Below, in pieces: positions 9,115 to 17,584 of a stretch of 64,000 nt of DNA. The stretch spans positions 4,270,001 through 4,334,000 of the forward strand of contig NZ_CP021434.1 in the NCBI RefSeq assembly GCF_002162355.1, in the 5' to 3' direction. Both the position numbers and the translations under genes were made by a program. The DNA comes from Tumebacillus avium (GTDB lineage Bacteria > Bacillota > Bacilli > Tumebacillales > Tumebacillaceae). Every line of letters begins with the position of its first letter. The stretch's first letter is position 1. The notes under the pieces are model-generated. The model did not search any database. It saw only the letters and a program-made list of their open reading frames with translations, and had not been told where the DNA came from.

Positions 9115-10683
9115 CTAGTCCTCCTTTTCCCGCTTGCGGCTGTGCTTCTTACTGCGCGGCGGCAATGACATGTCCGGATACCATCTATTCTCTTCCTCTT
9201 CACGCTGCTTAAACCGTTCCTCTTCCTCAGCATCCAGCACCGGATAACCCAGCCGCTGCTGGCGCTTGTTCGCCGTCGCCGCCGGGGGCAGCCAGCGCTT
9301 GCGCACCCCGTTCGGATCGTAAAACGCATAAAACAGCAAGCGTTCCAACTGGCGGTTCAGCATCCACAGCGTGATCAAAAGCATCAGCACCGAACCGAGC
9401 AGATAGCCCGCGCCGGGCGACCAGTTAAACTCGGTGGCGATCTCACCGCCAACCATCAGCGACAGCATGGCAATCCCAGCCGCCCACATCGCCTGCCTGC
9501 GCGCATCGAAATACAGCAGCAGCAAAAACGCGGTGATCCAGACCATGTGCGGCACCGAGCCGATGATCGTCCACTGGAAGATTTCGATCACGTCCGGGTA
9601 GATATGCCGGACCTGTTGGGCAAACACCCACGCCAGCAATGCCACAAACGCCTGAATCTTCATCATCCTAAGCAGCGAGGCTTTTGTCTCCAAACGCAGA
9701 TCCTCTTCGAACATCCGCACCGGCGCCAGCGTGTCGCCGCTTTCGATCGCATCATAAAAGCGCCGGAACACCTTGTAGAACTCCGTCTCGATATTCACCG
9801 AAAACAGCGTAAACGCCGGAATTAGCGCCAAAAACGTCCAAAACTTCGCAAGGTCATACCCCGGCGACAACAGGTAACTGCCGCCGACGATCAAGCTGTT
9901 CTCCGACAGCCAGTACATCCCGTTGTCGATCCACAAGGTCATCGCATAAAAGAATCCGATCCCGATCAATTCCGGGTAGCGCTTATACTGCGGCTTGACC
10001 TCATACACCGCCGGCGTCTGCCCAGGGAAATCGCGCACAACAACGCTGCCGAGCCAGAAAAACGCCACGCCCTGCCCCAGCGTAAACACCGCGAGCACAA
10101 CCGTTTCGTTGGCCTCCAGCCCGTTTAGCTTCATATAGACGCCATAGACCAGCGCCATCACGCCAAGCGAGGCCAGCCCAAACAAAAAGCCGCGTGCGAT
10201 GTCCCAATACGCTTTGGCTGCCGAGAGCAAGATCATGATCAGCCCAAGCTGTGTCAAAATCACCGTCAACAGCACCGTCCAGATCTTGTAAGCCAGCGGC
10301 AGCGGCAGAAACCACTGTATCCCCGTTCCGATCAGCAACGCAGCCAGCCCGGTGTACAGATACACGCCGGTAAACCCGCTGAGCAGCCGCTCCGGAGCTT
10401 CCACGTACAGCGCGTCGGCCAGATAGCGGGTCAAAAAGAACTGCGCCGTCGTCGAGATCAGATTGGACGTGATCATCGAATAGGTGATCGTCGCAAAAAA
10501 CAGATCGCGCTGATCGTTTTGCAAGCCAAACGCCTTGCTCCACGAAAGCAGCAAAAACAGTGCAATCAACGTCAACAGCCAAGGCCCGGCCGCCACGAAA
10601 GCAGCCGCTCCGTACACTTTCCACTTGCCGGAGCGGCCCGCGTCGCCGATCGCCTTGCGCAAAGTAAATCCAATGCCCGCCAT
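9115..10683 (-). CDS. pelG: Pel exopolysaccharide transporter PelG
   Basis: A 522-residue polytopic membrane protein. The N-terminal MAGIGFTLRKA and the following GPWLLTLIAL segment are the signature of PelG, a MOP-superfamily flippase-like partner that moves the Pel polymer across the cytoplasmic membrane together with PelD, PelE and PelF. About twelve hydrophobic segments span residues 20-470, followed by a charged lysine/glutamate-rich tail ending near SKKHSRKREKED. The ATG at 10683 overlaps the pelF stop as TAATG, indicating translational coupling. The length is close to that of other PelG proteins, apart from the extended basic tail. Confidence 0.9.
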   Translation of the reverse strand: MAGIGFTLRKAIGDAGRSGKWKVYGAAAFVAAGPWLLTLIALFLLLSWSKAFGLQNDQRDLFFATITYSMITSNLISTTAQFFLTRYLADALYVEAPERLLSGFTGVYLYTGLAALLIGTGIQWFLPLPLAYKIWTVLLTVILTQLGLIMILLSAAKAYWDIARGFLFGLASLGVMALVYGVYMKLNGLEANETVVLAVFTLGQGVAFFWLGSVVVRDFPGQTPAVYEVKPQYKRYPELIGIGFFYAMTLWIDNGMYWLSENSLIVGGSYLLSPGYDLAKFWTFLALIPAFTLFSVNIETEFYKVFRRFYDAIESGDTLAPVRMFEEDLRLETKASLLRMMKIQAFVALLAWVFAQQVRHIYPDVIEIFQWTIIGSVPHMVWITAFLLLLYFDARRQAMWAAGIAMLSLMVGGEIATEFNWSPGAGYLLGSVLMLLITLWMLNRQLERLLFYAFYDPNGVRKRWLPPAATANKRQQRLGYPVLDAEEEERFKQREEEENRWYPDMSLPPRSKKHSRKREKED

Positions 10684-12089
10684 TACGACATCACCGCCTC
10701 ATCGTACAGCTTGCGATATTCGCGCATCACTTGGCGCAATGTATAGTAGCGCCGCACTCGCTCCCGGCCGATCCGCCCCATCTCCAGGCGCAGTTCGCGG
10801 TCGCCGGCCAGCTTCAACAGCGCCGCACCGGTGTCGTCGGGCGTCATCAGCTTGGTGACATATCCGCAGTCGCCAAGTTCATCGCCGTCAAAGCCTTCGA
10901 TCAGCTCCCGGCAGGCTCCAACATCGGTGGCGACGATCGGCAGTCCGGCCGCCATCGCCTCCAGCATCACCAAAGGCTGCCCCTCGGAGATCGAGGTCAG
11001 CAAAATGCAGTCGAGCTGCGACAGATAGTGTAAGATATTGACCGGCCCCGTCCAGATCACCGCCGAAGCGATGCCCAGCGAGTCGATCAGCGCCAGACAT
11101 TCTTCATAATACTCCTTGTCCTCATCCTGCGGACCGATCAGCATCAATTTGGCGTCCGGCTTCTGGCGCAGCACAACCGCCATCGCCCGGAGCAGCGTCT
11201 TGACGTCTTTGATCGGCACCACCCGCAAGATCGCGCCGACCGTAAACGGGCGGTCGGGCGTCGGATGGATGTGAGCAAACAGGTCAGGATTGACCCCGTT
11301 GGGGATCAGGCGCATCTTCCCCGGCTCCACCCCGTAGTGCAATTGTGCCCGCTGATTGCCTTGCGACAGCGTGGTCACAAATTTCGCGCCGTCATATCCG
11401 GCGAGACCGACGCGGGCGAAAAAGGCGTTCCACCAGCTTTTCAACGGCATCGACACCCATTCGGCGCGCACGATCTCCTCTTCGCGTTCCCGCGTGTAGA
11501 TCCCGTGTTCGGTGATGATCAACGGCAGCCCGGTCAGACGCTGCATCACCGCTCCGTACCAGCCGGCATAGCCGGTCGAAGCGGCATGCATCAACTGCCC
11601 CGGCGGCAGCGGCGCGCGCAGCAGCCGCAGCATCGGCAGCCACATCGACCGCCAGTTCCAGACAAAGTCGACGAGCGCCGGCGCATTCGGCAGTTCGCGG
11701 TACACTTCCAGCGTCACGTCCCACGCCCACTTTTCTTCCAAAATCGCTTCCACCGTCGGCGTATGCCGCTTCGAGCGCACCGTGAGCAGGGTCTCCCGGC
11801 TCGGCAGTTCGCCCGTTTTGAAAAAGTGGCGCATCTCGTCGCGGTCGCGCTTCTTCCAGCGCCACAGCCCGCCGCTCACTTCATCCTGATCGTGCAGGTA
11901 GATCTCCTGCACCCCGCTGACGTTTGGCGGCAGTTCATACTTGTATTTCGCGTCCGGCTGCCGGGTCGCGCCGATATAGACAATCGAAAATTCACAGTCG
12001 GAGATCGTCCGGATCAGTTGGTGTGTCCAAGACGAAACGCCGCCCTGCACATACGGGTAAGTGCCTTCCAGCAGCAAGGTTACTTTCAC
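10683..12089 (-). CDS. pelF: GT4 glycosyltransferase PelF
   Basis: A 468-residue cytoplasmic glycosyltransferase of family GT4. The start MKVTLLLEGTYPYVQGGVSS is diagnostic of PelF. The C-terminal Rossmann half has VGAILRVVPIKDVKTLL and the nucleotide-sugar motif SEGQPLVMLEAMAAGLPIVA carrying the two conserved glutamates. PelF polymerises UDP-activated N-acetylhexosamines into the Pel chain. The start is GTG at 12089 and overlaps the preceding stop as GTGA. It lies between pelA and pelG in the order seen in Gram-positive pel clusters. Confidence 0.92.
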   Translation of the reverse strand: MKVTLLLEGTYPYVQGGVSSWTHQLIRTISDCEFSIVYIGATRQPDAKYKYELPPNVSGVQEIYLHDQDEVSGGLWRWKKRDRDEMRHFFKTGELPSRETLLTVRSKRHTPTVEAILEEKWAWDVTLEVYRELPNAPALVDFVWNWRSMWLPMLRLLRAPLPPGQLMHAASTGYAGWYGAVMQRLTGLPLIITEHGIYTREREEEIVRAEWVSMPLKSWWNAFFARVGLAGYDGAKFVTTLSQGNQRAQLHYGVEPGKMRLIPNGVNPDLFAHIHPTPDRPFTVGAILRVVPIKDVKTLLRAMAVVLRQKPDAKLMLIGPQDEDKEYYEECLALIDSLGIASAVIWTGPVNILHYLSQLDCILLTSISEGQPLVMLEAMAAGLPIVATDVGACRELIEGFDGDELGDCGYVTKLMTPDDTGAALLKLAGDRELRLEMGRIGRERVRRYYTLRQVMREYRKLYDEAVMS

Positions 12090-13951
12090 TTCGCCACCTC
12101 CAGCACCATCTTCGCATCAGTTGCTTCCACCCACAGCAGGCCATATTCCTCATTGCGGGCCACAATCTCGCCGCCGGCAGCAACCTTCCACGCAAACGGG
12201 TCTTCCACATGCACTTCCAGCATCATCGGCCCTTGCAAAGGCGACAGATACGCCGTCAAGCGCCCCGGCTGCGAGTGGTCGAACTGCACCTGTGTCGCAT
12301 GGTACATTCGCAGCTTGTCGGACAGCTCGGTCGCCGTCAGCGGCTGCAGCCATTGGAAGCGCGAGTTCACTTCCCCGACCAGCTTCGTAAAATCATCGCG
12401 CAGGTCGACCCACGTCTTGCCTTGGTTGCGGTCATCGTGAAACACGTCGTCCGGGTGGTTGAAGTGGGAGACGATGCCAAGGTTGGCGACTGCGCTGTAC
12501 AGGTCGAACTTCTCATCATCGCTCAGCGAATAGCCGTAGGTGACCCGCGGCGTGCCCATGATCTGCGGGAAGTCCGGGTCGGCCATGAACTCTTGGGAGA
12601 ACTCGCCTTCCTTGCCCGGCGTCGCGTACAAGGCGGAGATCGTCTTCAGCTCCGGGAACGCTTTGACCAACTGCGCCTTCCCTTCCCGGCTCAGCACGTT
12701 GGACGGCGGAATGTACATCGTCGGCAAGGGCGCTTGGATCTCCTGCTGCCAAAGCTTGCGCGCTGTCAGCAAGGCCCCGAGCATCTCCTGTTCCGACGGC
12801 CACGGCTTGTAGCCGTAGAGCTGCTGTTCATAGTCGGTATAGCTCTTGCGCAGCGACAGGTGATTGTACCCGTGCAGGCCAAGCTCACTGCCGTTGTTGA
12901 CCAGTTGCACCTCAAGGTCGAACAACGTCTCCTGCCCGTTTTCATAGTAGTCGAACGGGCCGGTGACCTGATCGTTGTACATAAAAATCACGCCCGCCGA
13001 ATAGCGGATACCGTATTTTCTTGCGATCTCCTGCATATCCGGGTCCCAGCGCTTCAGCCGGAACATATAGTCGGTCATGCCGGTCGCATTGCCGGGCGAG
13101 ACTTGGTTGTAGGCGGGCGACGGGAAATCGTCGATAAACCAGACCTGCGCCCCGACGGTCGCCTTAGCGCCGCCATGCGCCTTCAACATCGTCTGGATGA
13201 ACGCGCCGCGCATCGGCGGCTCCTGCAGCGCGGTCGTGTTCCAATACAACACTTGGCCGGCGCCGCGCTCGATCTTCCAGATGTACGGAATGGCCCACTC
13301 ATCGTCCGACTCGGCCCAAATATCCGCTTCCTCCGTCAAGGCTGGCTGCAAGGTGAGCGAGGAAGATCTGAGCTTGTCGCTGCTCAGCAACACTTCCGAC
13401 ATCCCCGGGTAGATGTTTGGCTTCATCCAATGCAGACCGGACGGCGCTTCCTCCGCAAAATTCGGCGTCCCTTGGATTCCGAAAAAAGCGTTCAAGGGTG
13501 AGCGGGGACTGCGCAGCGCATTGATCAACAGGCCGCCCTGCTCCGTCACATACTTCTGCAGCAGGTCCAGATGCGGCAGGTCGTTTTGACGCTCCCCGAT
13601 GATCACCACTGCGCCTTGCTGATAACGGTCGAGCGGCGTATTCAAGCTCTTGTACTCGGCAAACGTCATCACGTCAAAAGGGAGCTTGGCATAGCGCAGC
13701 GCCATCGACAGGTTGTCGACCGTCGCAAACACTTCCGGGATCGCTGCATGGCCCTGATAGAGCAACAGATAGCGCTGGTGCGGCGCATCGGGAATCTCAG
13801 TCCGCTTGACCGTGTCAAACGACAGCTGCGGCTCCCAGCGCCGGTCATCGGCCACCCATTCCTGCACGCGGGGCGGCACCGTCACCGCGACGACCGCCAG
13901 CAGCACCGTATAGAGGGCGATCCGAAAAAGGGGCAACTTGCGTTTCCTCAT
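12086..13951 (-). CDS. pelA: PelA-type polysaccharide deacetylase (DUF2194-like), without hydrolase domain
   Basis: A 621-residue protein with one N-terminal membrane anchor (about residues 8-28) and a large extracytoplasmic part. The second half is a CE4-like deacetylase: VWFIDDFPSP supplies the metal-binding aspartates, GLHGYNHLSL the HxxxH pair, and YIPPSN a later conserved loop. In Pseudomonas PelA a glycosyl hydrolase domain precedes the deacetylase; here the first half instead looks like an amidotransferase-type or adaptor region (VVIIGER, GGLLIN), as in Bacillus cereus PelA-DA. It would partly deacetylate Pel outside the membrane. The ATG at 13951 overlaps the pelE stop as ATGA with GGGGAGA upstream, which decides the start over the GTG at 13975. 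Confidence 0.85.
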   Translation of the reverse strand: MRKRKLPLFRIALYTVLLAVVAVTVPPRVQEWVADDRRWEPQLSFDTVKRTEIPDAPHQRYLLLYQGHAAIPEVFATVDNLSMALRYAKLPFDVMTFAEYKSLNTPLDRYQQGAVVIIGERQNDLPHLDLLQKYVTEQGGLLINALRSPRSPLNAFFGIQGTPNFAEEAPSGLHWMKPNIYPGMSEVLLSSDKLRSSSLTLQPALTEEADIWAESDDEWAIPYIWKIERGAGQVLYWNTTALQEPPMRGAFIQTMLKAHGGAKATVGAQVWFIDDFPSPAYNQVSPGNATGMTDYMFRLKRWDPDMQEIARKYGIRYSAGVIFMYNDQVTGPFDYYENGQETLFDLEVQLVNNGSELGLHGYNHLSLRKSYTDYEQQLYGYKPWPSEQEMLGALLTARKLWQQEIQAPLPTMYIPPSNVLSREGKAQLVKAFPELKTISALYATPGKEGEFSQEFMADPDFPQIMGTPRVTYGYSLSDDEKFDLYSAVANLGIVSHFNHPDDVFHDDRNQGKTWVDLRDDFTKLVGEVNSRFQWLQPLTATELSDKLRMYHATQVQFDHSQPGRLTAYLSPLQGPMMLEVHVEDPFAWKVAAGGEIVARNEEYGLLWVEATDAKMVLEVAK

Positions 13952-14988
13952 GCTTGATCTTCTCCCCTTTCCCACAACTGCACCAAGCCGCGCACCGCGT
14001 CCGGCAGGTTCTCCCCGTCCGAGACCAGCCCGGCCAGCTCCACCAGCCGCTGCTGGTCGTTGCGCTCATAGGCGATCTGCATCAAGACGCCCAGCGCCCG
14101 GTCGGCAGGCACCCCGGCGCTGTTTTCATACCAATGCAAGGCGATCTGCTCCGCCTCGTCAAAGCGGTCGAGCATAAACAGCGTCTGAGCTTTCTCCACG
14201 CCGGCCATCGGCTGACCGGGCGCCAGCGACAGCGAACGGTTCAGCACGCCAAGGCGCTTGTCCAGATAAAAACGGGACAGTTCCGCCCCGGCGATCCCTT
14301 CCTCGATGATCTGGCGGTACTCATCGGCGAGCTTGTTCCAGATCTCCACATCGTCCGGCCGGCTCTCCAGCTCACTCTCCAACTTGCGGATGTGCATCGA
14401 ATGCACCGCTTCAGCGCGAGACAGCAAAGAAGCTCCGTAGTAACGCACTTCCGGATCGGCGTCATCGAGCGCCTTGCGCACGACCGGCACCTGAATGCCC
14501 GACGCCATCGACTGCGCCTGCAAAAGCACGCTTTTCTTGCGCTGCGGGTCATGGCCTTCCAGCACGTCGATCATCGGCACCACATCAAGCACGCCACCCC
14601 AGTCGATCGGCGAGCGGTACACATCTTGCGCCACCGGCACGTCCTGCCAGGCGCCTTGCACCTTCGTCACCCGTGTCGACCAGTACGCCGCCATAAAGCC
14701 GCCGATTCCCGGCAGCAAAAAGCAGGTCAGCGCGGTCAGCGACTGCCGCGAACTCCACGGACGCAGCGCGGAGATCGGCTGCGCAAAGTGGGCGAACAGC
14801 AAAGCAAGCCCGCCGCGCACGACGAGCAGCCAGGCAGCGCCTTGCAACGCCAGTATAAACAACAGGACATCCAGCAGGCCAAACAGCACAAACAGCACGA
14901 TCGAGCGCAGATGAACCGCTCCGCTCGTCCGCTTTTTGCCGGTCGGTTTGCCGTACTTGTCCTTCCGGGACTGCAATTCTGCACTCAT
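13948..14988 (-). CDS. pelE: PelE-like membrane/TPR scaffold protein
   Basis: A 346-residue protein. The basic N-terminus (residues 1-24) is followed by two or three hydrophobic segments (about 27-70 and 85-103), then a cytoplasmic helical-repeat region (about 130-340) with TPR/HEAT-like helices such as EIWNKLADEYRQIIEEG and AQTLFMLDRFDEAEQIALHWYE. In Pel systems PelE links PelD to the rest of the membrane complex through its TPR domain. Its identity is inferred mostly from position between pelD and pelA and from architecture, because PelE sequences diverge strongly. The ATG at 14988 overlaps the pelD stop (TAATG). Confidence 0.75.
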   Translation of the reverse strand: MSAELQSRKDKYGKPTGKKRTSGAVHLRSIVLFVLFGLLDVLLFILALQGAAWLLVVRGGLALLFAHFAQPISALRPWSSRQSLTALTCFLLPGIGGFMAAYWSTRVTKVQGAWQDVPVAQDVYRSPIDWGGVLDVVPMIDVLEGHDPQRKKSVLLQAQSMASGIQVPVVRKALDDADPEVRYYGASLLSRAEAVHSMHIRKLESELESRPDDVEIWNKLADEYRQIIEEGIAGAELSRFYLDKRLGVLNRSLSLAPGQPMAGVEKAQTLFMLDRFDEAEQIALHWYENSAGVPADRALGVLMQIAYERNDQQRLVELAGLVSDGENLPDAVRGLVQLWERGEDQA

Positions 14989-16283
14989 TATGCTTCAACC
15001 CGCTTTTCCGCTCGAATTTCACACTCGTTGTGCAAAATGCGCGTGTCGAGCACTTGGAATTCGTCACTCGCCAGCCGCTCCCAGATCCGCTGCGCCACCC
15101 CGCCCGCATACTGGTGTTCCAGGGTCGGAAAGAGCAGCAGCAGCCGGTTGGTCTCCGGCTCCCACGTCGCCAGGTCGAATGTGCGCATCTTGCCGCGCAG
15201 AAGCTCGCTGAGCAGTTCCGGCACCTCTTCGTCGGGCACCACCGTGTGCAGCGTCGCTTCGAGAATCGTGTATGGAACGCCGTAGCGCATAAACCGGTCA
15301 TGCTCCAGCCCGCATTGCTCGTGAAAATACGGAGCGCGCAGAAAGCGGGAGTTCGGATAGGTCGCGTCTTTCAGGCGGGCCGCTTCATAGGCAGCCGCCC
15401 GCTCCAGCGACGCCGAAGCCCACTTGGTCAGCACTTCGAGCAGCTGTGTCGTGTCGGCCGTCACTTTTGACATCGGGAGCCGGTGGATCGCGATCAAGGC
15501 ATAGGTGCGGTTTTGCCGAAAGAGCGGCACGATGTAGATCGGAGCGGGGCGCTCTTTGGCGTCTTTGAAGGTCAGCACTTTGCCTTGTTCGATCGCCTTT
15601 TTGACCAGTTCATGAGTGTCGATCGTCACCGAGTTCGACCACGCCGGCTGCCCGACGCGAACGGCGAGACGGGCAAAACGGTTGCCCTCCTCGATGCGGT
15701 AAATGCTCGCCTGCTCCACTTGCAGCAGATCTTCCAGCACGCCAAGCAGCTCGGTGAGGATCTTTTCGACTGACAGCACGTTTAAGCTCTGTGCAATCTG
15801 ATACAGCCTGGTCATCGTCGCCGTCTGCCCCAGCACCCGCCCCTGCAGTTCGAACAAAGCAGTCTCCGCCTGCTGCAGGCGCGAACGCGCTTCGGTCGCT
15901 TCCTGCTGCATCAGCGAAGCCTGATCGCGCAGCCGCTGCATCCGGCGCTCCAGCGTCGTGCGCAGTTCGCCAAACACATAGCCTGCGACCAGCAGAAACA
16001 TCGGGGTGAGATAGTGTGTCGGGTCGGCAATGATAAACGACCACAAGGCATTGATCGGAAACGCGGTTGTCGTCGTGAGCATCGCCAAATACAGCACCGA
16101 AGACAACAGTCCCGAAAGAAGCCCGATGACGGGACCTGCCACCCAAGCGCCGTAGATCACCAGCAAAAAGAACGGAGACGGGTTCACATTAAGCAATGTT
16201 ACTGCGGGGAAAAAGCCAACGATGAGTCCTAACCCGATCAGTACTTCGAGGAGTCCTGTCAGCTTCCGACGAAACGGTATCAT
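14988..16283 (-). CDS. pelD: PelD-like c-di-GMP receptor (TM-GAF-degenerate GGDEF)
   Basis: A 431-residue membrane protein. Four hydrophobic segments occupy about residues 5-115, followed by a coiled coil (120-165), a GAF domain (about 170-300) and a C-terminal domain at the position of GGDEF. The GGDEF catalytic sequence itself is absent, but an RTFD tetrapeptide at about residues 367-370 fits the RxxD inhibitory-site motif through which PelD proteins bind c-di-GMP. PelD would therefore be the allosteric switch of the operon. The ATG at 16283 has AGGAGG 7 bases upstream. It is the first pel gene; I see no clear promoter in the 80 bases before it. Confidence 0.85.
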   Translation of the reverse strand: MIPFRRKLTGLLEVLIGLGLIVGFFPAVTLLNVNPSPFFLLVIYGAWVAGPVIGLLSGLLSSVLYLAMLTTTTAFPINALWSFIIADPTHYLTPMFLLVAGYVFGELRTTLERRMQRLRDQASLMQQEATEARSRLQQAETALFELQGRVLGQTATMTRLYQIAQSLNVLSVEKILTELLGVLEDLLQVEQASIYRIEEGNRFARLAVRVGQPAWSNSVTIDTHELVKKAIEQGKVLTFKDAKERPAPIYIVPLFRQNRTYALIAIHRLPMSKVTADTTQLLEVLTKWASASLERAAAYEAARLKDATYPNSRFLRAPYFHEQCGLEHDRFMRYGVPYTILEATLHTVVPDEEVPELLSELLRGKMRTFDLATWEPETNRLLLLFPTLEHQYAGGVAQRIWERLASDEFQVLDTRILHNECEIRAEKRVEA

Positions 16284-16331
16284 CTTTTGACCTCCTGAAG
16301 TCAATACCTTGATCTCTGTCTCTAGTTAGAA

Positions 16332-16357
16332 GCACCCTGCCGAGACGGCGAGGGTGC
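16332..16357 (-). terminator. Hairpin between the zinc-ribbon gene and pelD
   Basis: A stem of GCACCCT with AGGGTGC, with an inner CCG/CGG pairing. The following stretch on the minus strand has only a weak T-run, so this may be a partial terminator or attenuator that lets some transcription into pelD. Confidence 0.4.
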
Positions 16358-16362
16358 CCAGA

Positions 16363-16554
16363 TTACCAAACTTTGCGGTTGCCGTCCTGGCTCTTGTCCC
16401 GGCGCACGATGGTGTTCGGCGCGTCGTGATGCTGCCATTCAAAATGATCGCGGGTCTGCTCGCGGCGCGCATCGTCCATCAGGCGGCCGCAGCGGGAACA
16501 GCGGTTGTTGGTGACATGGTTCTCTTCATAGCAGTCGGTGCATTTGATAATCAT
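16363..16554 (-). CDS. Small zinc-ribbon protein
   Basis: A 63-residue protein with two CxxC pairs, CTDC at residues 5-8 and CSRC at 19-22, forming a probable zinc ribbon, followed by a hydrophilic tail rich in D, R and H. The ATG at 16554 overlaps the OsmC-gene stop region and has GGGAGG six bases upstream. The function is unknown; such small ribbons often accompany other proteins. It appears co-transcribed with the OsmC gene. Confidence 0.6.
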   Translation of the reverse strand: MIIKCTDCYEENHVTNNRCSRCGRLMDDARREQTRDHFEWQHHDAPNTIVRRDKSQDGNRKVW

Positions 16555-16985
16555 TGAGTGCCTCCCATTTCATAGCGCTCTCCGTTCAGTTCGTAGGAGA
16601 CCGTCAAGTTCGCGTTCAAAGAAGCCGATGCCGAGCAGTACTTCTCATTGGAGAGCACGATCGCCCGTTCGACCTTGTCCTGGGTCAGATCAGGACCTTT
16701 CAGAATGTAATGGATATGTATGTCGGTAAAGCGCTGCGGCATTTCCTCAGCTCTCGTTCCGGACAGCTCCATGCGGAATTCCTCCAGGGTCAGACGCCCT
16801 TTTTCCAAAATCATCGCCACGTCGATGCCCGAGCAGCCGCCAAGTCCCATCAGCAGCAGTTCCATCGGGCGCGCGCCGGAGTCCTCGCCGCCGATATCCG
16901 CCTTCGCGTCCATCGTCACGTGATGGCCGGAATTGCCCACCGCATCAAATTTGCGCTTGCCTTTCCAATCAATGCTTATGTTCAC
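16551..16985 (-). CDS. OsmC/Ohr-family protein
   Basis: A 144-residue OsmC-like protein, a family of dimeric thiol peroxidases for organic and inorganic hydroperoxides. The two conserved cysteines are visible in MGLGGCSGIDV and EKYCSASASL. MDAKADIGGEDSGARPMELL is the usual N-terminal strand-loop. The GTG at 16985 is chosen because GGATGGAG precedes it and the residues upstream do not match the family. It overlaps the 3' end of the membrane-protein gene by 17 bases. Confidence 0.85.
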   Translation of the reverse strand: MNISIDWKGKRKFDAVGNSGHHVTMDAKADIGGEDSGARPMELLLMGLGGCSGIDVAMILEKGRLTLEEFRMELSGTRAEEMPQRFTDIHIHYILKGPDLTQDKVERAIVLSNEKYCSASASLNANLTVSYELNGERYEMGGTQ

Positions 16986-17451
16986 TGTGCTCCATCCTTT
17001 CCATCGCGGGATGGGGCCAAGCCCCACTGTTTCTTGCCTCTTCCAATTGTACAGCACTGTCCGCATTTTGGGAACGTTCTTTCATGATCTCTTCGACCAG
17101 CAAGAGATCGAGATGCACCCGTCCTTTTTGCCGGAAATGATGGTTGATCGACCAGACGATGACGAGGATCGACGCGAGCGCCACGATCATCCAGCGCAGC
17201 GAATCGTGCGGAAAATATTTATTGACCTGCGCGCCGAAAATCAAAAAGACGATCGGCATGGTCGATGCGAGCAGCGGAATGTTGCCAAGCATATGCTGGC
17301 GGCGGGTCAGTTCGGCGCGGATCAGCCACAGCTCGTCCTTGCTTTTGCCCCGGTAATAATGATAAAGTTCGTTCACGATCCCCTCATGCGCCCGGTAATA
17401 ACCGTCCATGACTGCGGGTCTCGTCTCGGTGCTTTTCAAGATGTCTTGCAC
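16969..17451 (-). CDS. Small two-TM membrane protein, unknown function
   Basis: About 160 residues with two membrane segments in the middle (MPIVFLIFGAQV and MIVALASILVIVW), a hydrophilic helical N-terminus containing YHYYRGKSKDELWLIRAEL, and a histidine-rich C-terminal end. I do not recognise the family. The start is uncertain: the GTG at 17451 almost touches its AAGGAG, while a TTG at 17439 lies 12 bases from it. It is the first gene of a three-gene cluster with osmC and the zinc ribbon. Confidence 0.55.
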   Translation of the reverse strand: MQDILKSTETRPAVMDGYYRAHEGIVNELYHYYRGKSKDELWLIRAELTRRQHMLGNIPLLASTMPIVFLIFGAQVNKYFPHDSLRWMIVALASILVIVWSINHHFRQKGRVHLDLLLVEEIMKERSQNADSAVQLEEARNSGAWPHPAMERMEHSEHKH

Positions 17452-17549
17452 TCCTTCCCGAGTTGCCGATAAAAGGTAGTCTATACGTTCCCATCCATTT
17501 CATGTACGAAAAGGTCTGTATTTTCTTCTTCCTGTTCCCGCTCATCAAA

Positions 17550-17580
17550 AAGACCGTCCGGCGATGTGCCGGGCGGTCTT
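17550..17580 (-). terminator. Intrinsic terminator of the GGDEF gene
   Basis: A near-perfect stem of AAGACCGTCCGGC with GCCGGGCGGTCTT around a six-base loop. It is followed on the minus strand by a run of T, directly after the stop codon of the diguanylate cyclase gene. Confidence 0.8.
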
Positions 17581-17584
17581 TTGT

